From positions 95,888 to 159,887 of the forward strand of contig NW_027150004.1 in assembly GCF_031143425.1 (NCBI RefSeq): a stretch of DNA of 64,000 bases, read 5' to 3'. Position 1 is the first letter of the stretch, and the number at the start of each line of letters is the position of its first letter. The stretch comes from Pleurodeles waltl. Lineage: Eukaryota; Chordata; Amphibia; Caudata; Salamandridae. This document shows positions 50,207 through 63,429 of this stretch, in pieces. The notes beneath the pieces were generated by a model. The model ran no database searches. It saw only the letters and a program-made list of their open reading frames with translations, and was not told the DNA's origin. Both the position numbers and the translations under genes were made by a program.

Positions 50207-53200
50207 TTGCCTACTACGAGGGAGGACGGGGCGTGGCTCAGTGGGCGGAGCTTACAGGTGATTCATAAAGGGAGAACCTTCTACTCTGTGTCTGCAGGAG
50301 AGGAAGATAGAACCCGCGCGTCACAGTCAGATACAGATTACGCTCCAGTACATCATCAATTCACCTCCAGGAAGGATTCTAGATCTTTTTCTGCTATAGG
50401 ATCTCTGAGCGCACAGCCTTGCTTTATCTTTGCCAAGCCCAATAGTTAGGGTGGCTTGTCCTTTCCAGAAGCTGAGCTTCAACTGGGGCACCTGCTACGT
50501 TTATATTTGTAAGTGCTTCCTGTTGAGGTTTAGTTTCTTTAAAATGAGCATCATGGCCTACCCAACGGAGTATTTTCTACGAGTAAGTCAGTAAGCGTTA
50601 CCTAGCATGTTTTCATATGCCCCGTTTATATTGTACACTAAGACTACGTGATGGGCCTCGGGGGAAACGTCTCCAGCAACCTTGTGTGCCTTTGGCAATG
50701 TGATCGTTACTAGTGCGTCTTTGTGGAGATGTCCTCGTGCTTCTGCGCACAACCTGAATCGGCGGTAAACGCAGTGGTGTCGTTTTGGAAAGCTGTCCAT
50801 CATCCTGGTAAAAGGCGGGAATTCCTTTGCCTACTACGAGGGTGGACGGGGCGTGGCTCAGCGGGCGGAGCTTACAGGTGATTCATAAAGTGAGAACCAG
50901 CTGCTCTGTGTCTGCAGGAAAGGAAGATAGAACCCGCGCGTCACAGTCAGATACAGATTACGCTCCAGTACATCATCAATTCACCTCCAGGAAGGATTCT
51001 AGATTGTTTTCTGCTATGGAATCTATGAGCGCATAGCCTTGCTTTATCTTTCCCACACCCAAGAGTTAGGGTGGCTTGTCCTTTCCAGAAGCTGAGCTTC
51101 AACTGGGGCACCTGCTACGTTTATATTTGTAAGTGCTTCCTGTTGAGGTTTAGTTTCTGTAAAATGAGCATCATGGCCTACCCAACCGGAGTATTTTCTA
51201 CGAGTAAGTCAGTAAGCGTTACCTAGCATGTTTTCATATGCCCCGTGTATATTGTACACTAAGACTACGTGATGGGCCACGGGGGACACCTCACCAGCAA
51301 CCTTGTGTGCCTTTGGCAATGTGATCGTTACTAGTGCGTCTTTGTGGAGATGTCCTCGTGCTTCTGCGCACCAACAACGCACGACCTGAATCGGCGGTAA
51401 ACGCAGTGGTGTCGTTTTGGAAAGCTGTCCATCATCCTGGTAAAAGGCGGGAATTCCTTTGCCTACTACGAGGGAGGACGGGGCGTGGCTCAGTGGGCGG
51501 AGCTTACAGGTGATTCATAAAGGGAGAACCTTCTACTCTTTGTCTGCAGGAGAGGAAGATAGAACCCGCGCGTCACAGTCAGATACAGATTACGCTCCAG
51601 TACATCATCAATTCACCTCCAGGAAGGATTCTAGATCTTTTTCTGCTATAGGATCTCTGAGCGCACAGCCTTGCTTTATCTTTGCCAAGCCCAATAGTTA
51701 GGGTGGCTTGTCCTTTCCAGAAGCTGAGCTTCAACTGGGGCACCTGCTACGTTTATATTTGTAAGTGTTTCCTGTTGAAGTTTAGTTTCTGTAAAATGAG
51801 CATCATGGCCTACCCAACCGGAGTATTTTCTACGAGTAAGTCAGTAAGCGTTACCTAGCATGTTTTCATATGCCCCGTTTATATTGTACACTAAGACTAC
51901 GTGATGGGCCACGGGGGAAACCTCACCAGCAACCTTGTGTGCCTTTGGCAATGTGATTGTTACTAGTGCGTCTTTGTGGAGATGTCCTCGTGCTTCTGCG
52001 CACCAACAACGCACGACCTGAATCGGCGGTAAACGCAGTGGTGTCGTTTTGGAAAGCTGTCCATCATCCTGGTAAAAGGCGGGAATTCCTTTGCCTACTA
52101 CGAGGGTGGACGGGGCGTGGCTCAGCGGGCGGAGCTTACAGGTGATTCATAAAGGGAGAACCAGCTACTCTGTGTCTGCAGGAGAGGAAGATAGAACCCG
52201 CGCGTCACAGTCAGATACAGATTACGCTCCAGTACATCATCAGTTCACCTCCAGGAAGGATTCTAGATCTTTTTCTGCTATGGAATCTATGAGCGCACAG
52301 CCTTGCTTTATCTTTGCCAAGCCCAAGTTAGGGTGGCTTGTCCTTTCCAGAAGCTGAGCTTCAACTGGGGCACCTGCTACGTTTATATTTGTAAATGCTT
52401 CCTTTGAGGTTTAGTTTCTGTAAAATGAGCATCATGGCCTACCCAACCGGAGTATTTTCTACGAGTAAGTCAGTAAGCGTTACCTAGCATGTTTTCATAT
52501 GCCCCGTTTATATTGTACACTAAGACTACGTGATGGGCCACGGGGGAAACCTCACCAGCAACCTTGTGTGCCTTTGGCAATGTGATCGTTACTAGTGCGT
52601 CTTTGTGGAGATGTCCTCGTGCTTCTGCGCACCAACAACGCACGACCTGAATCGGCGGTAAACGCAGTGGTGTCGTTTTGGAAAGCTGTCCATCATCCTG
52701 GTAAAAGGCGGGAATTCCTTTGCATACTACGAGGGAGGACGGGGCGTGGCTCAGTGGGCGGAGCTTACAGGTGATTCATAAAGGGAGAACCTTCTACTCT
52801 GTGTCTGCAGGAGAGGAAGATAGAACCCACGCGTCACAGTCAGATACAGATTACGCTCCAGTACATCATCAATTCACCTCCAGGAAGGATTCTAGATCTT
52901 TTTCTGCTATAGGATCTCTGAGCGCACAGCCTTGCTTTATCTTTGCCAAGCCCAATAGTTAGGGTGGCTTGTCCTTTCCAGAAGCTGAGCTTCAACTGGG
53001 GCACCTGCTACGTTTATATTTGTAAGTGCTTCCTGTTGAGGTTTAGTTTCTGTAAAATGAGCATCATGGCCTACCCAACGGAGTATTTTCTACGAGTAAG
53101 TCAGTAAGCGTTACCTAGCATGTTTTCATATGCCCTGTGTATATTGTACACTAAGACTACGTGATGGGTCACGGGGGAAACCTCACCAGCAACCTTGTGT

Positions 53201-54614
53201 GCCTTTGGCAATGTGATTGTTACTAGTGCGTCTTTGTGGAGATGTCCTCGTGCTTCTGCGCACCAACAACGCACGACCTGAATCGGCGGTAAACGCAGTG
53301 GTGTCGTTTTGGAAAGCTGTCCATCATCCTGGTAAAAGGCGGGAATTCCTTTGCATACTACGAGGGAGGACGGGGCGTGGCTCAGTGGGCGGAGCTTACA
53401 GGTGATTCATAAAGGGAGAACCTTCTACTCTGTGTCTGCAGGAGAGGAAGATAGAACCCACGCGTCACAGTCAGATACAGATTACGCTCCAGTACATCAT
53501 CAGTTCACCTCCAGGAAGGATTCTAGATCTTTTTCTGCTATGGAATCTATGAGCGCACAGCCTTGCTTTATCTTTGCCAAGCCCAATAGTTAGGGTGGCT
53601 TGTCCTTTCCAGAAGCTGAGCTTCAACTGGGGCACCTGCTACGTTTATATTTGTAAGTGTTTCCTGTTGAAGTTTAGTTTCTGTAAAATGAGCATCATGG
53701 CCTACCCAACCGGAGTATTTTCTACGAGTAAGTCAGTAAGCGTTACCTAGCATGTTTTCATATGCCCCGTTTATATTGTACACTAAGACTACGTGATGGG
53801 CCACGGGGGAAACCTCACCAGCAACCTTGTGTGCCTTTGGCAATGTGATTGTTACTAGTGCGTCTTTGTGGAGATGTCCTCGTGCTTCTGCGCACCAACA
53901 ACGCACGACCTGAATCGGCGGTAAACGCAGTGGTGTCGTTTTGGAAAGCTGTCCATCATCCTGGTAAAAGGCGGGAATTCCTTTGCCTACTACGAGGGTG
54001 GACGGGGCGTGGCTCAGCGGGCGGAGCTTACAGGTGATTCATAAAGGGAGAACCAGCTGCTCTGTGTCTGCAGGAAAGGAAGATAGAACCCGCGCGTCAC
54101 AGTCAGATACAGATTACGCTCCAGTACATCATCAATTCACCTCCAGGAAGGATTCTAGATTGTTTTCTGCTATGGAATCTATGAGCGCACAGCCTTGCTT
54201 TATCTTTCCCACGCCCAAGAGTTAGGGTGGCTTGTCCTTTCCAGAAGCTGAGCTTCACCTGGGGCACCTGCTACGTTGATATTTGTAAGTGCTTCCTGTT
54301 GAGGTTTAGTTTCTGTAAAATGAGCATCATGGCCTACCCAACCGGAGTATTTTCTATGAGTAAGTCAGTAAGCGTTACCTAGCATGTTTTCATATGCCCC
54401 GTGTATATTGTACACTAAGACTACGTGATGGGCCACGGGGGACACCTCACCAGCAACCTTGTGTGCCTTTGGCAATGTGATCGTTACTAGTGCGTCTTTG
54501 TGGAGATGTCCTCGTGCTTCTGCGCACCAACAACGCACGACCTGAATCGGCGGTAAACGCATTGGTGTCGTTTTGGAAAGCTGTCCATCATCCTGGTAAA
54601 AGGCGGGAATTCCT
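50207..54614 (+). repeat. Array block 13: 4408-bp higher-order unit, copy 1 (S-C*-A-B-A-M-C)
   Basis: Copies start at 50207 (S), 50827 (C*), 51459 (A, with TACTCTTTGTC), 52091 (B), 52720 (A, TTTGCATAC), 53351 (M) and 53983 (C). The same seven types in the same order and spacing (620, 632, 632, 629, 631, 632, 632) recur in the next unit. Confidence 0.9.
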
Positions 54615-57600
54615 TTGCCTACTACGAGGGAGGACGGGGCGTGGCTCAGTGGGCGGAGCTTACAGGTGATTCATAAAGGGAGAACCTTCTACTCTGTGTC
54701 TGCAGGAGAGGAAGATAGAACCCGCGCGTCACAGTCAGATACAGATTACGCTCCAGTACATCATCAATTCACCTCCAGGAAGGATTCTAGATCTTTTTCT
54801 GCTATAGGATCTCTGAGCGCACAGCCTTGCTTTATCTTTGCCAAGCCCAATAGTTAGGGTGGCTTGTCCTTTCCAGAAGCTGAGCTTCAACTGGGGCACC
54901 TGCTACGTTTATATTTGTAAGTGCTTCCTGTTGAGGTTTAGTTTCTTTAAAATGAGCATCATGGCCTACCCAACGGAGTATTTTCTACGAGTAAGTCAGT
55001 AAGCGTTACCTAGCATGTTTTCATATGCCCCGTTTATATTGTACACTAAGACTACGTGATGGGCCTCGGGGGAAACGTCTCCAGCAACCTTGTGTGCCTT
55101 TGGCAATGTGATCGTTACTAGTGCGTCTTTGTGGAGATGTCCTCGTGCTTCTGCGCACAACCTGAATCGGCGGTAAACGCAGTGGTGTCGTTTTGGAAAG
55201 CTGTCCATCATCCTGGTAAAAGGCGGGAATTCCTTTGCCTACTACGAGGGTGGACGGGGCGTGGCTCAGCGGGCGGAGCTTACAGGTGATTCATAAAGTG
55301 AGAACCAGCTGCTCTGTGTCTGCAGGAAAGGAAGATAGAACCCGCGCGTCACAGTCAGATACAGATTACGCTCCAGTACATCATCAATTCACCTCCAGGA
55401 AGGATTCTAGATTGTTTTCTGCTATGGAATCTATGAGCGCATAGCCTTGCTTTATCTTTCCCACACCCAAGAGTTAGGGTGGCTTGTCCTTTCCAGAAGC
55501 TGAGCTTCAACTGGGGCACCTGCTACGTTTATATTTGTAAGTGCTTCCTGTTGAGGTTTAGTTTCTGTAAAATGAGCATCATGGCCTACCCAACCGGAGT
55601 ATTTTCTACGAGTAAGTCAGTAAGCGTTACCTAGCATGTTTTCATATGCCCCGTGTATATTGTACACTAAGACTACGTGATGGGCCACGGGGGACACCTC
55701 ACCAGCAACCTTGTGTGCCTTTGGCAATGTGATCGTTACTAGTGCGTCTTTGTGGAGATGTCCTCGTGCTTCTGCGCACCAACAACGCACGACCTGAATC
55801 GGCGGTAAACGCAGTGGTGTCGTTTTGGAAAGCTGTCCATCATCCTGGTAAAAGGCGGGAATTCCTTTGCCTACTACGAGGGAGGACGGGGCGTGGCTCA
55901 GTGGGCGGAGCTTACAGGTGATTCATAAAGGGAGAACCTTCTACTCTTTGTCTGCAGGAGAGGAAGATAGAACCCGCGCGTCACAGTCAGATACAGATTA
56001 CGCTCCAGTACATCATCAATTCACCTCCAGGAAGGATTCTAGATCTTTTTCTGCTATAGGATCTCTGAGCGCACAGCCTTGCTTTATCTTTGCCAAGCCC
56101 AATAGTTAGGGTGGCTTGTCCTTTCCAGAAGCTGAGCTTCAACTGGGGCACCTGCTACGTTTATATTTGTAAGTGTTTCCTGTTGAAGTTTAGTTTCTGT
56201 AAAATGAGCATCATGGCCTACCCAACCGGAGTATTTTCTACGAGTAAGTCAGTAAGCGTTACCTAGCATGTTTTCATATGCCCCGTTTATATTGTACACT
56301 AAGACTACGTGATGGGCCACGGGGGAAACCTCACCAGCAACCTTGTGTGCCTTTGGCAATGTGATTGTTACTAGTGCGTCTTTGTGGAGATGTCCTCGTG
56401 CTTCTGCGCACCAACAACGCACGACCTGAATCGGCGGTAAACGCAGTGGTGTCGTTTTGGAAAGCTGTCCATCATCCTGGTAAAAGGCGGGAATTCCTTT
56501 GCCTACTACGAGGGTGGACGGGGCGTGGCTCAGCGGGCGGAGCTTACAGGTGATTCATAAAGGGAGAACCAGCTACTCTGTGTCTGCAGGAGAGGAAGAT
56601 AGAACCCGCGCGTCACAGTCAGATACAGATTACGCTCCAGTACATCATCAGTTCACCTCCAGGAAGGATTCTAGATCTTTTTCTGCTATGGAATCTATGA
56701 GCGCACAGCCTTGCTTTATCTTTGCCAAGCCCAAGTTAGGGTGGCTTGTCCTTTCCAGAAGCTGAGCTTCAACTGGGGCACCTGCTACGTTTATATTTGT
56801 AAATGCTTCCTTTGAGGTTTAGTTTCTGTAAAATGAGCATCATGGCCTACCCAACCGGAGTATTTTCTACGAGTAAGTCAGTAAGCGTTACCTAGCATGT
56901 TTTCATATGCCCCGTTTATATTGTACACTAAGACTACGTGATGGGCCACGGGGGAAACCTCACCAGCAACCTTGTGTGCCTTTGGCAATGTGATCGTTAC
57001 TAGTGCGTCTTTGTGGAGATGTCCTCGTGCTTCTGCGCACCAACAACGCACGACCTGAATCGGCGGTAAACGCAGTGGTGTCGTTTTGGAAAGCTGTCCA
57101 TCATCCTGGTAAAAGGCGGGAATTCCTTTGCATACTACGAGGGAGGACGGGGCGTGGCTCAGTGGGCGGAGCTTACAGGTGATTCATAAAGGGAGAACCT
57201 TCTACTCTGTGTCTGCAGGAGAGGAAGATAGAACCCACGCGTCACAGTCAGATACAGATTACGCTCCAGTACATCATCAATTCACCTCCAGGAAGGATTC
57301 TAGATCTTTTTCTGCTATAGGATCTCTGAGCGCACAGCCTTGCTTTATCTTTGCCAAGCCCAATAGTTAGGGTGGCTTGTCCTTTCCAGAAGCTGAGCTT
57401 CAACTGGGGCACCTGCTACGTTTATATTTGTAAGTGCTTCCTGTTGAGGTTTAGTTTCTGTAAAATGAGCATCATGGCCTACCCAACGGAGTATTTTCTA
57501 CGAGTAAGTCAGTAAGCGTTACCTAGCATGTTTTCATATGCCCTGTGTATATTGTACACTAAGACTACGTGATGGGTCACGGGGGAAACCTCACCAGCAA

Positions 57601-59022
57601 CCTTGTGTGCCTTTGGCAATGTGATTGTTACTAGTGCGTCTTTGTGGAGATGTCCTCGTGCTTCTGCGCACCAACAACGCACGACCTGAATCGGCGGTAA
57701 ACGCAGTGGTGTCGTTTTGGAAAGCTGTCCATCATCCTGGTAAAAGGCGGGAATTCCTTTGCATACTACGAGGGAGGACGGGGCGTGGCTCAGTGGGCGG
57801 AGCTTACAGGTGATTCATAAAGGGAGAACCTTCTACTCTGTGTCTGCAGGAGAGGAAGATAGAACCCACGCGTCACAGTCAGATACAGATTACGCTCCAG
57901 TACATCATCAGTTCACCTCCAGGAAGGATTCTAGATCTTTTTCTGCTATGGAATCTATGAGCGCACAGCCTTGCTTTATCTTTGCCAAGCCCAATAGTTA
58001 GGGTGGCTTGTCCTTTCCAGAAGCTGAGCTTCAACTGGGGCACCTGCTACGTTTATATTTGTAAGTGTTTCCTGTTGAAGTTTAGTTTCTGTAAAATGAG
58101 CATCATGGCCTACCCAACCGGAGTATTTTCTACGAGTAAGTCAGTAAGCGTTACCTAGCATGTTTTCATATGCCCCGTTTATATTGTACACTAAGACTAC
58201 GTGATGGGCCACGGGGGAAACCTCACCAGCAACCTTGTGTGCCTTTGGCAATGTGATTGTTACTAGTGCGTCTTTGTGGAGATGTCCTCGTGCTTCTGCG
58301 CACCAACAACGCACGACCTGAATCGGCGGTAAACGCAGTGGTGTCGTTTTGGAAAGCTGTCCATCATCCTGGTAAAAGGCGGGAATTCCTTTGCCTACTA
58401 CGAGGGTGGACGGGGCGTGGCTCAGCGGGCGGAGCTTACAGGTGATTCATAAAGGGAGAACCAGCTGCTCTGTGTCTGCAGGAAAGGAAGATAGAACCCG
58501 CGCGTCACAGTCAGATACAGATTACGCTCCAGTACATCATCAATTCACCTCCAGGAAGGATTCTAGATTGTTTTCTGCTATGGAATCTATGAGCGCACAG
58601 CCTTGCTTTATCTTTCCCACGCCCAAGAGTTAGGGTGGCTTGTCCTTTCCAGAAGCTGAGCTTCACCTGGGGCACCTGCTACGTTGATATTTGTAAGTGC
58701 TTCCTGTTGAGGTTTAGTTTCTGTAAAATGAGCATCATGGCCTACCCAACCGGAGTATTTTCTATGAGTAAGTCAGTAAGCGTTACCTAGCATGTTTTCA
58801 TATGCCCCGTGTATATTGTACACTAAGACTACGTGATGGGCCACGGGGGACACCTCACCAGCAACCTTGTGTGCCTTTGGCAATGTGATCGTTACTAGTG
58901 CGTCTTTGTGGAGATGTCCTCGTGCTTCTGCGCACCAACAACGCACGACCTGAATCGGCGGTAAACGCATTGGTGTCGTTTTGGAAAGCTGTCCATCATC
59001 CTGGTAAAAGGCGGGAATTCCT
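54615..59022 (+). repeat. Array block 14: 4408-bp higher-order unit, copy 2
   Basis: Copies start at 54615, 55235, 55867, 56499, 57128, 57759 and 58391, each exactly 4408 bp after its counterpart in the previous unit. I found no difference at any diagnostic site I compared. Confidence 0.9.
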
Positions 59023-62000
59023 TTGCCTACTACGAGGGAGGACGGGGCGTGGCTCAGTGGGCGGAGCTTACAGGTGATTCATAAAGGGAGAACCTTCTAC
59101 TCTGTGTCTGCAGGAGAGGAAGATAGAACCCGCGCGTCACAGTCAGATACAGATTACGCTCCAGTACATCATCAATTCACCTCCAGGAAGGATTCTAGAT
59201 CTTTTTCTGCTATAGGATCTCTGAGCGCACAGCCTTGCTTTATCTTTGCCAAGCCCAATAGTTAGGGTGGCTTGTCCTTTCCAGAAGCTGAGCTTCAACT
59301 GGGGCACCTGCTACGTTTATATTTGTAAGTGCTTCCTGTTGAGGTTTAGTTTCTTTAAAATGAGCATCATGGCCTACCCAACGGAGTATTTTCTACGAGT
59401 AAGTCAGTAAGCGTTACCTAGCATGTTTTCATATGCCCCGTTTATATTGTACACTAAGACTACGTGATGGGCCTCGGGGGAAACGTCTCCAGCAACCTTG
59501 TGTGCCTTTGGCAATGTGATCGTTACTAGTGCGTCTTTGTGGAGATGTCCTCGTGCTTCTGCGCACAACCTGAATCGGCGGTAAACGCAGTGGTGTCGTT
59601 TTGGAAAGCTGTCCATCATCCTGGTAAAAGGCGGGAATTCCTTTGCCTACTACGAGGGTGGACGGGGCGTGGCTCAGCGGGCGGAGCTTACAGGTGATTC
59701 ATAAAGTGAGAACCAGCTGCTCTGTGTCTGCAGGAAAGGAAGATAGAACCCGCGCGTCACAGTCAGATACAGATTACGCTCCAGTACATCATCAATTCAC
59801 CTCCAGGAAGGATTCTAGATTGTTTTCTGCTATGGAATCTATGAGCGCATAGCCTTGCTTTATCTTTCCCACACCCAAGAGTTAGGGTGGCTTGTCCTTT
59901 CCAGAAGCTGAGCTTCAACTGGGGCACCTGCTACGTTTATATTTGTAAGTGCTTCCTGTTGAGGTTTAGTTTCTGTAAAATGAGCATCATGGCCTACCCA
60001 ACCGGAGTATTTTCTACGAGTAAGTCAGTAAGCGTTACCTAGCATGTTTTCATATGCCCCGTGTATATTGTACACTAAGACTACGTGATGGGCCACGGGG
60101 GACACCTCACCAGCAACCTTGTGTGCCTTTGGCAATGTGATCGTTACTAGTGCGTCTTTGTGGAGATGTCCTCGTGCTTCTGCGCACCAACAACGCACGA
60201 CCTGAATCGGCGGTAAACGCAGTGGTGTCGTTTTGGAAAGCTGTCCATCATCCTGGTAAAAGGCGGGAATTCCTTTGCCTACTACGAGGGAGGACGGGGC
60301 GTGGCTCAGTGGGCGGAGCTTACAGGTGATTCATAAAGGGAGAACCTTCTACTCTTTGTCTGCAGGAGAGGAAGATAGAACCCGCGCGTCACAGTCAGAT
60401 ACAGATTACGCTCCAGTACATCATCAATTCACCTCCAGGAAGGATTCTAGATCTTTTTCTGCTATAGGATCTCTGAGCGCACAGCCTTGCTTTATCTTTG
60501 CCAAGCCCAATAGTTAGGGTGGCTTGTCCTTTCCAGAAGCTGAGCTTCAACTGGGGCACCTGCTACGTTTATATTTGTAAGTGTTTCCTGTTGAAGTTTA
60601 GTTTCTGTAAAATGAGCATCATGGCCTACCCAACCGGAGTATTTTCTACGAGTAAGTCAGTAAGCGTTACCTAGCATGTTTTCATATGCCCCGTTTATAT
60701 TGTACACTAAGACTACGTGATGGGCCACGGGGGAAACCTCACCAGCAACCTTGTGTGCCTTTGGCAATGTGATTGTTACTAGTGCGTCTTTGTGGAGATG
60801 TCCTCGTGCTTCTGCGCACCAACAACGCACGACCTGAATCGGCGGTAAACGCAGTGGTGTCGTTTTGGAAAGCTGTCCATCATCCTGGTAAAAGGCGGGA
60901 ATTCCTTTGCCTACTACGAGGGTGGACGGGGCGTGGCTCAGCGGGCGGAGCTTACAGGTGATTCATAAAGGGAGAACCAGCTACTCTGTGTCTGCAGGAG
61001 AGGAAGATAGAACCCGCGCGTCACAGTCAGATACAGATTACGCTCCAGTACATCATCAGTTCACCTCCAGGAAGGATTCTAGATCTTTTTCTGCTATGGA
61101 ATCTATGAGCGCACAGCCTTGCTTTATCTTTGCCAAGCCCAAGTTAGGGTGGCTTGTCCTTTCCAGAAGCTGAGCTTCAACTGGGGCACCTGCTACGTTT
61201 ATATTTGTAAATGCTTCCTTTGAGGTTTAGTTTCTGTAAAATGAGCATCATGGCCTACCCAACCGGAGTATTTTCTACGAGTAAGTCAGTAAGCGTTACC
61301 TAGCATGTTTTCATATGCCCCGTTTATATTGTACACTAAGACTACGTGATGGGCCACGGGGGAAACCTCACCAGCAACCTTGTGTGCCTTTGGCAATGTG
61401 ATCGTTACTAGTGCGTCTTTGTGGAGATGTCCTCGTGCTTCTGCGCACCAACAACGCACGACCTGAATCGGCGGTAAACGCAGTGGTGTCGTTTTGGAAA
61501 GCTGTCCATCATCCTGGTAAAAGGCGGGAATTCCTTTGCATACTACGAGGGAGGACGGGGCGTGGCTCAGTGGGCGGAGCTTACAGGTGATTCATAAAGG
61601 GAGAACCTTCTACTCTGTGTCTGCAGGAGAGGAAGATAGAACCCACGCGTCACAGTCAGATACAGATTACGCTCCAGTACATCATCAATTCACCTCCAGG
61701 AAGGATTCTAGATCTTTTTCTGCTATAGGATCTCTGAGCGCACAGCCTTGCTTTATCTTTGCCAAGCCCAATAGTTAGGGTGGCTTGTCCTTTCCAGAAG
61801 CTGAGCTTCAACTGGGGCACCTGCTACGTTTATATTTGTAAGTGCTTCCTGTTGAGGTTTAGTTTCTGTAAAATGAGCATCATGGCCTACCCAACGGAGT
61901 ATTTTCTACGAGTAAGTCAGTAAGCGTTACCTAGCATGTTTTCATATGCCCTGTGTATATTGTACACTAAGACTACGTGATGGGTCACGGGGGAAACCTC

Positions 62001-63429
62001 ACCAGCAACCTTGTGTGCCTTTGGCAATGTGATTGTTACTAGTGCGTCTTTGTGGAGATGTCCTCGTGCTTCTGCGCACCAACAACGCACGACCTGAATC
62101 GGCGGTAAACGCAGTGGTGTCGTTTTGGAAAGCTGTCCATCATCCTGGTAAAAGGCGGGAATTCCTTTGCCTACTACGAGGGTGGACGGGGCGTGGCTCA
62201 GCGGGCGGAGCTTACAGGTGATTCATAAAGGGAGAACCAGCTGCTCTGTGTTTGCAGGAAAGGAAGATAGAACCCGCGCGTCACAGTCAGATACAGATTA
62301 CGCTCCAGTACATCATCAATTCACCTCCAGGAAGGATTCTAGATTGTTTTCTGCTATGGAATCTATGAGCGCACAGCCTTGCTTTATCTTTCCCACGCCC
62401 AAGAGTTAGGGTGGCTTGTCCTTTCCAGAAGCTGAGCTTCAACTGGGGCACCTGCTACGTTTATATTTGTAAGTGCTTCCTGTTGAGGTTTAGTTTCTGT
62501 AAAATGAGCATCATGGCCTACCCAACGGAGTATTTTCTACGAGTAAGTCAGTAAGCGTTACCTAGCATGTTTTCATATGCCCTGTGTATATTGTACACTA
62601 AGACTACGTGATGGGCCACGGGGGAAACCTCACCAGCAACCATGTGTGCCTTTGGCAATGTGATCGTTACTAGTGCGTCTTTGTGGAGATGTCCTCGTGC
62701 TTCTGCGCACCAACAACGCACGACCTGAATCGGCGGTAAACGCAGTGGTGTCGTTTTGGAAAGCTGTCCATCATCCTGGTAAAAGGCGGGAATTCCTTTG
62801 CCTACTACGAGGGTGGACGGGGCGTGGCTCAGCGGGCAGAGCTTACAGGTGATTCATAAAGGGAGAACCAGCTGCTCTGTGTCTGCAGGAAAGGAAGATA
62901 GAACCCGCGCGTCACAGTCAGATACAGATTACGCTCCAGTACATCATCAATTCACCTCCAGGAAGGATTCTAGATTGTTTTCTGCTATGGAATCTATGAG
63001 CGCACAGCCTTGCTTTATCTTTCCCACGCCCAAGAGTTAGGGTGGCGTGTCCTTTCCAGAAGCTGAGCTTCACCTGGGGCACCTGCTACGTTTATATTTG
63101 TAAGTGCTTCCTGTTGAGGTTTAGTTTCTGTAAAATGAGCATCATGGCCTACCCAACCGGAGTATTTTCTACGAGTAAGTCAGTAAGCGTTACCTAGCAT
63201 GTTTTCATATGCCCCGTGTATATTGTACACTAAGACTACGTGATGGGCCACTGGGGACACCTCACCAGCAACCTTGTGTGTCTTTGGCAATGTGATCGTT
63301 ACTAGTGCGTCTTTGTGGAGATGTCCTCGTGCTTCTGCGCACCAACAACGCACGACCTGAATCGGCGGTAAACGCAGTGGTGTCGTTTTGGAAAGCTGTC
63401 CATCATCCTGGTAAAAGGCGGGAATTCCT
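59023..63429 (+). repeat. Array block 15: higher-order unit, copy 3, altered at its end (4407 bp)
   Basis: Copies at 59023, 59643, 60275, 60907 and 61536 follow the 4408-bp unit. From 62167 the order departs: a C head with GTGTTTGCAGG replaces the mosaic, and the 62798 copy matches the 42013 copy. The switch starts at the TTTGCCTAC of 62167, where the other units have TTTGCATAC. Confidence 0.88.
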
